From Sabellastarte sp. h YS-2021 (lineage: Eukaryota; Annelida; Polychaeta; Sabellida; Sabellidae): a stretch of DNA of 64,000 bases. The notes beneath the pieces are model-generated. The model had not been told where the DNA came from. It was given only the letters and a program-made list of their open reading frames with translations, and did no database searches. The position numbers were made by a program, and so were the translations under genes. The stretch spans positions 139,378,033 through 139,442,032 of the forward strand of contig OZ024931.1 in NCBI GenBank assembly GCA_964017235.1, in the 5' to 3' direction. Of the stretch, positions 36,178 through 49,300 are shown piece by piece; the stretch's first letter is position 1, and the number at the start of each line of letters is the position of its first letter.

Positions 36178-36763
36178 AGACATAGTTCATTATGATTACT
36201 GTCATTTAATGTTTATAATTTTATATCTTATCTTATTACTCAGTCACATATGGCTTGTCATACTATTTTATTAAAATTCTGCCTGAAGTGGTGCACTGGG
36301 TTTCCCTTTGCTTGACCTCACTTTGACCTTTGTGTCTTCTAGGTACTTAACATGCTGTTTAGTCGGCATTGTCACCTTCAGTTCAAGGGTTTAATTTTAA
36401 TATTGCTGTTTATTTGGCGTTATGACCTTCAGCAGAAGGATTTGACCTTTATGTGACCTTCAATGTAAAAAATTTCCATTGTCTACGATCCTGCTTACAT
36501 GTATGTGTGCTTTATGATTCTGCTGTGCTAATATTGTAGTAGTCATATATACATATATATATCTTGTTATGTATAATAAATTGTTAATCCCATTGTTTTA
36601 TTTTGTTGGGGGGTAAGGGAATGTGGGCCAATCAAATCCAATTGATGCCTCATATATTTTCCTGTCAAATAAAGGGGGTCACTTTCTTTTCAAAATCTCA
36701 AGGACAAACATGAACATAACTTTTAGAGCGATAATTTACAAGTTTAATTTTTGTCAACTTTAC
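36178..36763. other. Non-coding tail of element D / Harbinger interior
   Basis: It is AT-rich, with short TTGACCTTTGTG/TTGACCTTTATG direct words near 36325 and 36445 and an ATATATACATATAT tract near 36545. No gene is seen. Confidence 0.45.
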
Positions 36764-36905
36764 AGTGCCAAGTACGAAGAAAGCACCAGTTGCAAATGCT
36801 AGGAAGAATGTGACAGCATTAGCCACGACCAGGATCAACACAGTAGGGACCAAGAGGACTTGAGACAATAATGGATCATATATTCAAGAAACTACCCAAA
36901 AACTG
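36764..36905 (+). pseudogene. DIRS gag N-terminal scrap
   Basis: The frame reads KKAPVANARKNVTALATTR and, past a stop, GSYIQETTQK. This parallels the start of element C gag (KKKTSATTSRKRATASARAR ... SYIKAPKK). It is short and low-complexity, so homology is only suggestive. Confidence 0.35.
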
Positions 36906-36939
36906 TAACATTCATAAGGTAACTGTCTGCGGTTAGATT

Positions 36940-37110
36940 CTTCTGTCCAGTAACATGTCCTACATGTTTGATATATCTCCCGACCCAAACCAATTATTTT
37001 TTCCTGCCATAAACCAAATGTCCAGTCCCAGGCTTCCCCAGGCCTCCTCAGACGAAATTTACACAGTCCTATGTTGTCCCAGGCCGCCTGCGACCCTTAG
37101 TCCCATTGCA
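36940..37110 (+). repeat. Second copy of Harbinger subterminal sequence
   Basis: CCTCCTCAGACGAAATTTACAC ... TTGTCCCAGGCCGCCTG is the same sequence, in the same orientation, as 24340-24490. It is therefore a direct and not an inverted copy, unlike the outer termini. Confidence 0.7.
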
Positions 37111-37119
37111 AAACAAGAA

Positions 37120-37161
37120 TAGTAGTTAAGTCTGAGTTGATCAACTCAGACTTAACTACTA
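37120..37161. repeat. 42-bp perfect palindrome
   Basis: Arms of 21 bp with no spacer: the left arm begins TAGTAGTTAAGTCTGAG and the centre is GTTGATCAAC. It lies about 65 bp inside the right Harbinger terminus. It could form a cruciform or bind a dimeric protein. Confidence 0.9.
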
Positions 37162-37227
37162 AGAATCGGCCATCTCCGTCTGAGAAAGACAGGGGACGGG
37201 GCTTAATCCTTTGGTGGAACAGAGGCA

Positions 37228-40200
37228 TAAGGGTATAACACCACAAGACCAGTACTCGTTGACAACTTATGCATAATAAGATGCAATGTGGAATACAAAT
37301 AATAGACCATGTTTAGTAATATTAATTGTTCTCAATCAAACCCAAATGGAAGGACAAACGTATCACCATCCCAGCTTTAGTGTAACACAAGTCTACAATT
37401 ACTTTGATTATGTCAAGATCTGCAGTATAAACCTTAGCTGTAGTACTTTGAGGTTCCAACTTACAATGTAGTGGTCTTGGTCTTGAGGAAGTGATAGGAG
37501 ATCAATCAAAATATTTTTGAAGATAGATGACATAATACATGTGGGTTTTGCTTTATCATGGGTTATCTTCTTCATATGATGGACATTTGAAATGATACTG
37601 CTCCAGTCTCTGAATAAGTCTGAAATATTCTGTTGTGCCTGGCTGCTTATGACCCAGTCCTGTTGTCAAGCTGCATCAGAGTCGTTGTTTTCTGGTGTTA
37701 AGTCTGTCCTCTGTACGTAACTCACTACTCAGTCTTGTGGTGTCAAGTAACATCATACAGCAACTATTATTTTACTCAAAACTTGTGGTTTCTGTTCAAT
37801 TGTGTTTTAGAGTTAGGTATATTGCATTTGACACATTGCAGATATCTTCCACTGAGTTGTGAGAGTATTCCTGTACATTTACAGCTATATAAGAGGTTTA
37901 ACAAATATACGCTTAACCTTACAAGAAATAGTACTCGTTTGCTTAGGTTGTGTTTAGTGTTAATATTAAATGGCAGTACGTCTAATGTGAGTAAGAATTT
38001 AAATCTAATTTCGCAAGATTTAGATTTGTTTGGGTACTAGAAGATGACTTATTTAGTATACACAATCTGATACACAATTTTTTTATCCGAGAAGAAGTTT
38101 AGATTTACAAAAAACAACTGAAACTAGCCATTAACATTAAATAGACAAAGACTATTGACAGGTGACTGCTCTGTAGTTTGTTGTACACCACCTTAAACTT
38201 TTGGGTATACCTACAGTTTAAACTTATGGGTATTGTTAGAATTTTACCTGTGTGGAAATTGCCTACTTTATTGATTTTCCCCAGGATTAGCCTTTCATTC
38301 AGGCAACAAATGTTAACATAGAAAATTGTCAGCTCTCTTGTCGTTCATTTCTCCAATAATATTTTTCACTGAATTATAACATCTGTGGTTGTATGAATTA
38401 TCTATTACATTAGTTTTTTTTATTATTTTTGGAGTTTGTCTTTTATTGAATATGACAAAGTTAGTCAACTGAAATTTTCAAGTTTTATAAACATTTTTAA
38501 ACATGCAAATAAACTTACACGACATTAAGTTTGTATTTTGGGGTTTCCCTACCTTTATCTTGTTCTTCCTCAACTGATTAACAGGATTTCAGAGACTCTT
38601 TCTTAATGTCTAAATCTTCCACCTCAGTAAATGCAAATAAATTAGTGAGTTTAACTCTCAAGTGAAAGCAGTGAAATTAGTTGGCCTAAGTGTTACTAAT
38701 ATTTTTGTCATAAATGTCTGGAGTAGTATCGTGTCGGCGTTAGTAGATGCTGTTCACATTGCACATGTTAAAATACCTTTGTCAACTAGCATTTCTATTC
38801 TAACTCGACATTAGTAAGTGGGGACCTCGTGTGGATGTATATTATTGCAGTTTATATGTAGATTAAACATAGATATGAGAACAAGTGTAATATGTAAGAT
38901 GAACCAAAAAGCTATGTTAAGAAAGATGAAAATATTAATCAAACAAGAGTCATTTATGGCTATTTGTTGCTTCATTAAATCTAACTCATGCTGATATTTA
39001 AATTAATGCTGCAGTATTTGTATGATCGGTTTTATTATACTGGGTAACACTACAACAGAGTGTTTATACAAGTGTCTCTACATAGACCAGTTGGCTTTAA
39101 TATCAATGTTGTCCCAGTCTTACACTTAGTTCACACTTAGTTTTGCACTGGCCTCAGGAACTACATATGAGTTGCATGCATGTACTTTGTCCAGACTCGT
39201 TTGTAGCTTGATCTGTTACCTGTCCTCATAAAATTTCTTGATTTGCGTTTTGTGTAAAGGGAAGATATGTTTACCAAAACCAAGAACGTTGTTTCCAGAT
39301 CTTTTGATCTTTTAAATGTTTGAAGAACTTGTCATAAGCTCTCACATACTTTACTAAACCGGGAGGAGGTGTGAAGATGGGGCAGGATCACTTTATAGGG
39401 TGGCTCATTTCTAAACCTTCCCTACCAAGAAATGAGTTTCATTTATTGGACAGCTCGTGAAACAATTTAAAATATGGTTCAATACAACTACACAGAACTG
39501 TGTGAACATAAGTCGATCTAAATGTGGACACAGAAATGTATAGCTCCAAAGAAAAAAACAACACACCAAATCTGAAGTGCCTGTGGAGAGAATGTAATGT
39601 GAATAGTTTTACATAAGAACTAACCTTTGTGTGGCTTTATGTACAATCACAAATCTGTCAAATTATAATGATCTGGTACAACAGAATTTTAAAAAGTAAA
39701 TTTACAGCACAACTCTGTATAATAATGGCATCAGTATGATATTACTGACTGGAATGTTTTTCCATTAAATGTTTAGACAAATTCTATACATAATTTCTTT
39801 TTGTTGTAGTCCCCAAGAAAATTAGGATGTAAAAACCCTTTATTTTTGTCATATGCATGGATGTCCCTTCCTTTGTATGGCTTCGTATCTGCTCAGCTTA
39901 CCTAGCCAAGTGTTCTTTCTGATTTGTTCATCATTCATACTTTGTGATTTGGAGAGAACTTTCATATAATATAAATGAGCAGAGTTACTGTAAATTTTGT
40001 TCAATTCTGTATACTGTAAAAACATGTGTGACCTTGATTTGAAAATATTTGTAAAATATTAGCACCTGTTTATTGCCAGACAAACATTCCTGAAAGGATT
40101 ACTGGCCTAACAGGTTTTAAGTTGTGTCTGAAATTGGTCCAAAAAGAAGAATATTGAGGTATTGTCAATAAAATTGTCAATATATTGCCTTTGTAGAAAG

Positions 40201-41398
40201 GCTATGACAACTAATAAAGTGTACACATTCCCATAAGATAGGGTAACATGCGAGACATACCATTTTATAGGAATGTGTATCATTCCGTACTTTAGGCATA
40301 TTATATAGCCAGAGAGAAAAGAACAAACTGAAGTGAGATTTCTTTTTTTTTATTTAGTTGCCAACCAAAATATTAAATTAGTGTAGATCTTTGTAACTAG
40401 TTCATGAGAAAGATATAAAAATAGTTTTAGGAGAAGTTTAAAACAATATCTTTAAAAGAGTGAGAGTAAATAAAAGCCTTTGTGTAAGAATCAATGATAA
40501 AGTAAAGTAAAATTTGAAGAATTGAAAATTTCAATGGGAAAGACTTTATCAAAACACCAGGCTATTTGTTTCACTTAAAACTCAAGCACTGTGTGAATGA
40601 TTGTATACAAAACAATCATTGAATCTTACGCCAAGATAAACACTATAAAACTCATTAAATTTCCTTTTTACTGTATATCTCCAAATTTTTATTCAATCAT
40701 AAAGTATTTTTGGTTTCTATTGTGTATTTATACTCAGCAATACTCCAACTCACAAGTAACTGATATTCCTGTAACTGAAAGATAGAGGCTCAAGGATGAC
40801 CATTTATCAGCGTCATTGAGGTTCTTTAGCCTGCTACTGGGGATAAGACCCAATGACTGAGGACCGCCATTTTAAGTGGTCATCTAAGCCACTATGTATC
40901 TGCCTATACCTGGTGTAAACCCACATCCTCTGTGTTCCTAGACAAGATTACTTGTCAAAAATAACCTTAGATGTTTCGAAAATCAAAAAGCATCTGAAGA
41001 CATATTGCCATGAACTATTCTACACATGAAACTAAATCAAGTTCCTGTAGCTCCAACAATTTCACTGCAATGATGTTCCACTGATAGTGACAGAGGAAAA
41101 GACAACTTTTAAGCAGGTTAAAAGAATCAAACCAATTTAAAATATTATTAATATTAATATTAGCAACATTATTGGATATGAGGAATTTGAAATACTTAAT
41201 AACAAGAGGAAAATAAACTTTCTCACATGGACAGACTATATTATGAGGCCACACTACCAGCTGATGAACTCAGGAACTATCGCCCTCCAAAACTGATCAC
41301 TGGGTTGAGAATGCCAGTCAGCTTATAAACTTGGTCATTCAACTAAAACAGCATTGTTACTGATAATTAACACAGTACATCTTTTTTTCTTTCTACAG
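37228..41398. other. AT-rich non-coding stretch
   Basis: No exon, RNA gene or element boundary is supported. ORF 37735-38040 (101 codons) has Leu/Tyr/Cys-rich composition and no domain. It may be intron of whatever gene ends at 41492. Confidence 0.45.
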
Positions 41399-41492
41399 AC
41401 AAGCTACTGCTGTGTTGCTGCTTGACAAATTGGCTGCTTTTGAAACAAATGACCTTGGTACTCTCCCAGATTATCTGAGTTCTTCATTCTGA
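41399..41492 (+). CDS. Candidate terminal coding exon of an unknown gene
   Basis: A very strong acceptor (CTTTTTTTCTTTCTACAG) is followed by an open frame of 30 codons reading ATAVLLLDKLAAFETNDLG then TLPDYLSSSF and TGA at 41490-41492. The composition (balanced Ala, Leu, Asp, Glu, Thr) differs from the surrounding AT-rich noise. I do not recognise the protein, and no upstream exon was found nearby. If real, its gene extends leftwards, with remaining exons possibly before the transposon cluster. Confidence 0.4.
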
Positions 41493-42079
41493 GGTGGTGT
41501 AGTTCTGGACTGGTTCCATTCCCCAAGGCCCCCCAAACAAAAAAAGATAATGGGATAAAAAATAATTTATTAAATCTACAAATAACAGAATAAATGTGAC
41601 TGCTACAATTCTTGTTAGAATATGATAGGGGTTACAGACTAACAACATTTATATGATGGACACATACATTAAACAGAATTTAATAATATATGGAGCTGTG
41701 AGAGGAAAAAGATTTAAACCCTAGACCTAAAGAGTTGTAATATAAAGCCAATTGCCCTTCAGAATGTTAACGAAATGAACAAAGGTTAAACACAAATGAT
41801 TGAATTGAAACCAGGTCAGACTTGACCATAATGCACTTACTCAAATTACGTGACCTACAAAGATCAAAATGAGTTTAAAAAAATAAGAATTGCTGAGACA
41901 AACCAAAACTTAACCTATATATAATATTACATGTAAAATATAAAATAAGCGATACAAGCAAAGATTAGTAACAAATAAAGGTGATAATTTATCAAAAGAC
42001 AGAGAAGTAGAGATTGGCTGGGTAAGCCTGAAACAGAAACTTCAGAGGAAGGGGAAATGGGGGAGCTGAATGTATCTCC
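41493..42079. other. AT-rich stretch, nothing recognised
   Basis: No coding or repeat structure is supported between the candidate exon and DIRS remnant E. Confidence 0.45.
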
Positions 42080-43800
42080 ATACACACTAAGTCCCCTTAG
42101 CCCGGATATCTTACATGGGAATAAGTCCTCATCCTGCACAGATGTCTGGAAAGACCGAACCTATTAGCAGAGTGAGGTAGGATATTGGACAACCCACCAA
42201 TAAAGAAGAATGCAAGCAACACATTTCTGGCGCAAATCGCTATGACATTATCTCTGGCTCTACAATTAGTAAATACCTCAACCACAGCACTATTATCACA
42301 AAAATATGAATCTTTTTGTTATCCAAAATAAGGTCCCAAAGCTTTCGAGCAATGGGCCACAATGACAATTTCTAACTCGGCAATATTGTAGTCCAACTGA
42401 CCGGGTGGGAGATGAATGGCATAAACCACATTGTCATAGCAACCAATTAGACCATTAAGAGATGCATCCATTAACTGAGTCCCCGTTTGGACAAATGAGA
42501 TCAACGATAGTTTTCCTTGTCTCAGATCCAAACTTCTTCTCAGCCATAAGTGGGAAAATATATAGTGCTATGGGTTTATCATAAAAGGGACCCAACATAG
42601 CACCAAAAGATAACTCTACCTGTATATATTTATCCATGTTATCTGGACAATATTCAGCAGAAATATGATTGTCCTCTGTAATGCCCAGAGCAAGATTTCT
42701 GTCAAAATCCAGAGGAAACGCAAACTTCAGAAGATCAGGTAATTGTTGGTCAAAATTATTAAACAGATATGTTTTCCAATAATCCATCTTCAGTTGGGCT
42801 TTAATCAGGATTCTGAGTCCCAAAAATTTGAAGTACCAGTGCTCCTGACCATTTTTTTGTGCAATGGGAATATCTAGAATGTTTTTCAAGTATTTCTGGT
42901 TGCCACTGTTTTCTCTTTAAGGACCTAAAGTACACAACCGATCCAAGTGTCAATCTGCTTGTCAAACCAAAAATTTCATGGCAATCAGAATTCCAAACTA
43001 AATAGTTTTATAGCATTTTTGCACAACAACCATCGTGATTTTGATTCACGGCCGCATGGGACAAGTATCTGTCCTGTTGATTAGCTTCATCAGGATGATC
43101 TATGTGAAAAAGAAAATGTGTTTCCATTTGCATAATTTGCTGCAACCATCTCAGCATTATTCTGGACCAGTAACATATCATCATCTGAAGTGCTATTAGA
43201 ATAAACCAATTCAGATTACAATGAGTGGAACCTATTTGACACAGGAATTGGTTAACATCCATAGATGACATCGAATTAATACTTTTATCATTATGAGCAC
43301 TACCCAAATCTGTATACAAAACCAAATTTTCCTGTTACTATCTGAGAAACCAAGACTGATTTTACTTTTTTGTACTCGAGGATTCCAACTGCACAGTGAT
43401 GCACTGGCAGAACAATCTGGTCTGGCCTGGATCTTTTACAAGATTCTTCTCTTAGCACAGTAGTTTTGTGGTTTTGTTTGAAATATTGGACATACACGTG
43501 CCTAAAACCTCTAATTGTGATCGAATTTATGTATTGATTTCATCTTCTGAATTTTGTCGGGACTTTGTTACATCCTCTACCCCAGTGCCTTCAGACCTGG
43601 CATTTGAACCGGATTTCAAAGTTTTATGGGGAAATTGCTGATCGGAACCATATATGTCTGATGTATCAATGTCAGACTCAGAAGTATAAAAAAGTCTGTT
43701 ACTTGCCCACTTTTGATAAGAAGGTCTGTTCATCTGCATCTGCAGGAGTTCTACACTTTCTGGAACGTAAGTTGTATCTAGAATCCTCCATAAATATGTG
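42080..43800 (-). mobile_element. DIRS-type retroelement remnant E with internal deletions
   Basis: On the minus strand, gag-like and linker frames (43739-43008) precede a pre-RT/RT block (42889-42455) containing KAQLKMDYWKTYL, FAFPLDFDRNLALGI, FGAMLGPFYDKP and RKTIVDLICPNGDSVN. This is equivalent to the first 90 residues of element B pol. The RT palm with the YIDD box is missing: GDSVN is followed at once by RNase H sequence (LMDASLNGLIGCYDNVVYAI, 42531-42319). That in turn runs directly into recombinase sequence (FFFIGGLSNILPHSANRF, 42285-42097). Two internal deletions have thus reduced it to a non-autonomous form. Confidence 0.8.
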
Positions 43801-45880
43801 AATCATCTAAAAGCCTAAAAATTAAAGAGAAATTTTAATGTGTTCTGCACAAGTTTGAAAAATGACAATGGCAGTGTGGGCTGAAAACCAGCAGGACAAG
43901 GCTTAAGCAATTCAGTTCAAGGTGAAATAGTTCACAATTAGAATAGCAGGCACAATATACCTAAAATTAAGGTAGGGTCCTAAGAAATAAGCCCCAAAAC
44001 ATATTCAATAACAAATCATTGACAAATTGTTGAATTAATAACAAAATGGTGCCAAAGTTAAAGGAAGAAACCCATTTCCTTACTTGATACAAGCATACCC
44101 ACAAACACATTGGTGAATGGTTTTATCATGTACAAATTTATTCTGTTTTTCAAATGTCAGAGGCATATCACCTTTGTATGTGTGCATTGACGAATTTGAA
44201 AGGTTTTCAGTCTGAATGATATCGCATGTGCAAACTATTCCAAAAATAGGTTCTTATGACAGCAGTTTAACTCAAAGCAATACAGGCAATATTGTCTGCA
44301 TATACAGATTTTGTATACAACGTCTCATTCATGGATGCACTGCCAAATATTTGCCTCCAAAGTTGTATGCTGTTTTCAGTTTTAACTCGTGTATATTTTA
44401 AAATGTTTACAATCGCTTCCAACCATTGTGATTACCTTCCAAAACTAGCCATAGACGTGGAGTGTCCCTTCATTTATGTAGCTGTTCTGGTACCATTCCT
44501 ATTAATTCTGTGTAATTGTGTCTCTTTGTGTGTCTCTGTATAAACGGATCTTTGCCGTGATGTTACTCAGTCATTTCAGTGCTAAATCACAGTCAATGCC
44601 CTCCCAGATGCACCCTACCTTTTTCTAAATGGTTGGATCTAGGCTTCACAGACAGTACAGAATTCTACTTCTGTTTTCCCTTTGGTTATATCTACACAAA
44701 GTGACCATCGATTAACTGATAAAAATATATGTAAAATGCTGTGATTTACATTGATGCATCTTACAATACAAATAACTCTATATAACTTTAATGAATTTGA
44801 TTTCGTTTTAAAATCCTCTTTTTACCTGACTATTACGACCAACTTTCAATTCAGAGGGACAGTTGGTGCACCAAAGTGACCATTTACTTCATATTATATA
44901 ATCTTCGATGATTGGAATAATTTGCATTTGTCTTAGAATTATTTCTCAGACATTTACACAGATATAAAGAGGATTTATTATCAAATTTTCAACGTATCCA
45001 CTTAATTGCAGATTTGTGTATAAGCAAATAAGCTTATCTAATGAATTATATACTGCAGAAAGACTTATGCACCAAGTTTTAGCAAACCAAGCTTAATACA
45101 TGATCGGTTTACTTTAGGATAAAATGCGAGTAGGATTATGTAAATAATCGGATGAAATGATATGAAATAACCATAATAATTCTTAATTCTCACAAAATTG
45201 TAGGTATAGATTTGTATTTAATAGCGTATTCACACCACTCTGTATATATACCTTGTAATCCTATCTAATGTAATATCATTCAATTTACTCCCTCAAGCTT
45301 GTTCAGCATACAAAAGACTGCATTGATTTTTTTCATCTGAATATCAAACCATGGAGTAGAGTGTGTAAAATTTGCCACTTAAAGATTTGGCAAAATTTGG
45401 AAGAAAAAATAATACAATAGCATAGCCTCAAAATGTGGGCTATAATAATGAACATATCTTCTATGCTTAATTTACTCTGCTGCAAAGCTATATAAATAAT
45501 AGCTGACATAAGGGTTTACTTTTTTGTCATTTGATGAAAGCTTCTTATTATTTGCAGCCCTTAGCCTTTTGTGTATCAGAAAATACCTCATAATTCACTC
45601 AACATTTATTGTGTGACGAGAGCCTTTGCCTAGAACACCTGTTCCACTGCTTTATTCAGGCACACAGAGGACCAATACTTGTTTGATGCAGACTTTTTGT
45701 CAGATCATATGTCCAACATTTGAAATAACTTATTTGTTCAGTTGCATGATTTCAAGCATATTGATATCAATAAACTTGATGGTTGGTATTAGATGGTTGG
45801 TTCTGTTGTCTTTGTTGTGAAGGCTCTTATGTAAAGCTATTAATACTACTGTAAATACTGTAACTTTTTCAAATGAAATC
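43801..45880. other. AT-rich non-coding stretch
   Basis: No supported gene. ORFs at 44216-44543 and 45626-45820 show no motif. Confidence 0.45.
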
Positions 45881-45887
45881 ATTTCAG

Positions 45888-46100
45888 TTACTTATGTAGT
45901 ATTCTAAGAGCTGCTGGAAATTTGTCATTTGGCCCATCCTTGTACACATCTGAGAAGCAATTTATGCATAGTTTTGCTTTGATAGCCCTACTATCTGGAA
46001 ATGAATTTCCTGATGATGTTTGTTCTGATTCTGCTGCCACTTCCTTCAGGAAGTAATTCAAATCATATTTGTTTGACAATGCCTTCCCGCAATAGTTTCT
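45888..46100 (-). pseudogene. Coding-like scrap of unknown origin
   Basis: A 70-codon open frame between stops has unusually protein-like composition: YDLNYFLKEVAAESEQTSSG, FPDSRAIKAKLCINCFSDV, GPNDKFPAALRILHK. It has no good start codon (TTG at 46077-46079) and no clear splice sites. It may be a decayed transposon or gene exon. No family is recognised. Confidence 0.3.
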
Positions 46101-46286
46101 GACTTAGCTATTGTCTTTGTAATATCACGTATGGACTTAAGAATCGTGATCTGTTTTGTGGCTGTTACACTTTATATTCTAACTGCATACAGAGATTTGG
46201 TACTATAAAAGAATCATAATAGAATAGAATCGATTTAATGTTTGAATATTTATGCACTTTTCATTCAATAAAGATTTTTTCTTTCA

Positions 46287-46332
46287 GTCAACAGGACACC
46301 GTGGTTCTTAAAGAGAATGCTTGCATGCAGTA
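46287..46332 (+). other. Weak candidate terminal exon
   Basis: A good acceptor (GATTTTTTCTTTCAG) precedes a 14-codon frame QQDTVVLKENACMQ ending in TAG, and an AATAAA lies near 46623. The evidence is minimal; the pattern could be chance. Confidence 0.15.
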
Positions 46333-49300
46333 GATACAGGTCGCATGTATCCTGTGGCTATTTATAAGCCACCATCCCCTTCCACTGGATTTTACGTGAG
46401 ACCATGTTTGCTTGCCATTCAGAGCATTATATTTTTGTGTGAAATTAAGAGATAAATAGTGGCTCAAAAGAGTCATCAAAGATATGGAGTAACGACATTG
46501 ACATAATGTATCAAACCTCTCGAATAATTGGTACAGCATGGTTAGACTAGTTACTGCTATATTTAAAATCTGTCATGTCATGTTAACTAAATTCCTACAA
46601 TGTGATTGGAATGACTTGTGTAAATAAAGTTAACAAAATTGTAAAGTAAGAGGACCTCAGTAGGAGCTTTTGTTGCCACTGGAAATTTGCAGAGGCAATA
46701 GAGGGGAGTTGCAGAACTAAATCTAAATCATGAGGTTGAGAAATAGTCAGTATAGATTATGATATATTTCTAATTGTTAACTTATGTTGAACATGATAAA
46801 TGTTAAATAAGTAAATAAATAAGGATTTATGAGACCATGTCAGACACAGATTCAAAATGAATATATATCAGTGATGTCATGTGACACTTACTGGACTTAA
46901 AACAACCAAATTCTTAGTTTGTTAAGCTAATTCGAAGCCATCATATCAATTCTGTAAATGGATCCAAATTAACATCAAAATATGTATACATCTAAATTCA
47001 TGTTACATTTTGAAAACAATACTCAGGTGTGAGACAGGGTTTGGAAATTTTCCCAAAATGAATCCAGTGTTTTACCAGTACTTTTTTTCATTGGAAATGA
47101 AATGTTTCTAAATAGGAATACTTTGAACCAAAAAAGCTGCAAGCTCTAGAGGTACTGTTAAAAAGCCTGAGAGATAACATAATCTACCATGAATGATAGG
47201 TTGTGATTTAAATGCTGCACATAAACAACAACCTGAAATTTTAAATACATTTTGGCTACATAATCGGTTATTTATATGATATACATCTGTCTCCATTATA
47301 TTTAGTCAAGATACTATTTGTACAAAAATGTATGTGGGACAAAAATATATATATATACACACTCACTTTAGATAAATTATATATAATAAACTAGCACTAA
47401 CTTGCACATTTAAGGCAGTATGTTTGTAGTTCTGAAAGGCTAAGTTACTGACAGGCAATTGTATGCAGGCCTGTCTGTATATTTACTTTTTAACACACTT
47501 CAGTGGATACCTTGTAATGGGCTGTTTTAGTTCCAAGCATTGCAAATAGAATATAGATATAATCCATACTCAGGTGTTACTTATATGGAAATTATTTAGT
47601 ATTGTCAGCTTGAATATTTTTCTGCAGTTGATCTTAAATTATTGATCTCATCATTAGACATAACAACATACATGCGCAATGCACAATGAATGAGACAATG
47701 TTACATCCAATCTAATAGAGTATTGATTGTCAGGAAAATAGTTCCTCCTAAAATTGAACAATTCTCAACAGAACAACATATATGTGCATTATTGGTTTAT
47801 TTTAACAGTCGGACTGTTGGGGGATAATAAAACAGTTAGAAGGGTGAAATAAAATTCTTTTCAAAGAAATTCAAGAGCAATCACAAGTATTTATTATTGT
47901 ATCTCTGTTGACAGTGTTATAATTATGTGTGACTCAAAGAAAGTAGAAGTAAGTGAATTGAGCATATAAATATAACAATGTTGCACACATCAGTACAGCT
48001 TAATCGTGACACGTCAAGATGAAACATGTAAAAGAAACAAAGATTGACTAATATTTATCATATGCTTTATTTTCAACAACATATCATGGATTACCATACT
48101 CCGAGGTCAATAAGAGGTAAGTAACACATTAAGTCACAAAAGAAATATTTCATGGCATTGTATGTTTTAAAAATATGATAACCCATAATTATGGTCACAT
48201 TTCATTCTCTTTCTTACATACTCTATGTGTATTGGACTGGAAGCAGTGTAATCTAGTACTTAAAGCTAGGTCTTATTCAAATGAACTGACAGGGGTGCTG
48301 ACTCGACACCAACATATTCCAAGACAGGCCACCTCTCACGCCACAGGCATTCACTGGGTATTATTACTATGACTTATTTTTTGTTTATTATTATTATTTT
48401 TTTTTTTTTTGGGGGGGGGGGGGGGGGGGTCAAATCATTTTTTCTTTCTTGTTTTGGTCATTTAAAAAAGTCCTCTGGGTAGATTGTTCATGGGTCTATA
48501 ATGAAATATATACAGACAGAGCTCTTGCGGTTTTTGTGCACTCAGATATATTATAAACCTCTTTAGCTTTGCTTTGCTCTTCAATAAAAATGTAAAAATG
48601 ATAAAACGCAAAATTTATTATTTTTGGTTCATGTCTTTACCTGGGACCTCTAAGATCTAAATAAAAAAGACAATTAAATAGTTAGTCAATGCTTAATCTA
48701 ACAGAGTACCATTGGTCAATGAACTTTTCAGGTTTTTTCATAAAAATACATAACTATATCTTGAAACATCATGAGGCTTAAATTCCCTTTTAGCATGTTT
48801 TGTTATGATGTGCAACAGTTTTGGTTAATCTTACAGAATGTATTGCATGTAGTTCATATAAAAATTCAAAAGGTCTAATTGAAATACCTTTACATTATCA
48901 TGTACCAAAGGAAATCTCTGCGATGGTGATGTGACTGACATTAATCCTAAGTGTCCCCGACCTCATCCAGACATAAAAATACATATAGTGACCTCTGCAT
49001 TTGAATACTCATTTTACAAACGTGGTCAAATATACACACAGTAAAGCAAGAAGAGTTTTCTTGGAAATATCTCATCAGCTGACAAATTGCTCTGCTAAAC
49101 TATTGCTCCATGTGAATTTGAAAGTACATATCTAAGTTCTAAATAATTAGCAACAAGGTAAATCAAATGTAGATGAATAGTTTATGTATGATATGAAATG
49201 TTTCAGAGAATTTTACAAATACCATGGCGGATTAACTGGAAATATTTCTCCTACAAATCATAAAAAATATTTTATAGTCATATGATAGCATGTGAGATGG

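Larger units (their letters stand above)
24211..37227. mobile_element. PIF/Harbinger transposon with nested DIRS elements
   Basis: The left end (24211 onward) and right end (up to 37227) are inverted: both read TGTTCCACCANANGAYTAAG after a short variable start TGNNNN. A 3-bp TAA lies directly outside each end (24208-24210 and 37228-37230), matching the TWA target duplication of Harbinger elements. Inside are the two genes expected of the superfamily, a Myb/SANT-like protein and a DDE transposase, arranged convergently. DIRS elements C and D plus a SINE fill 28.8-36.9 kb and presumably inserted later. The 13-kb span depends on the two ends belonging to one element. Confidence 0.65.

Noticed and set aside
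37735..38040. 101-codon ORF
   Set aside because: No homology-like motif, high Leu/Tyr/Cys content expected from AT-rich DNA, and no exon signals.
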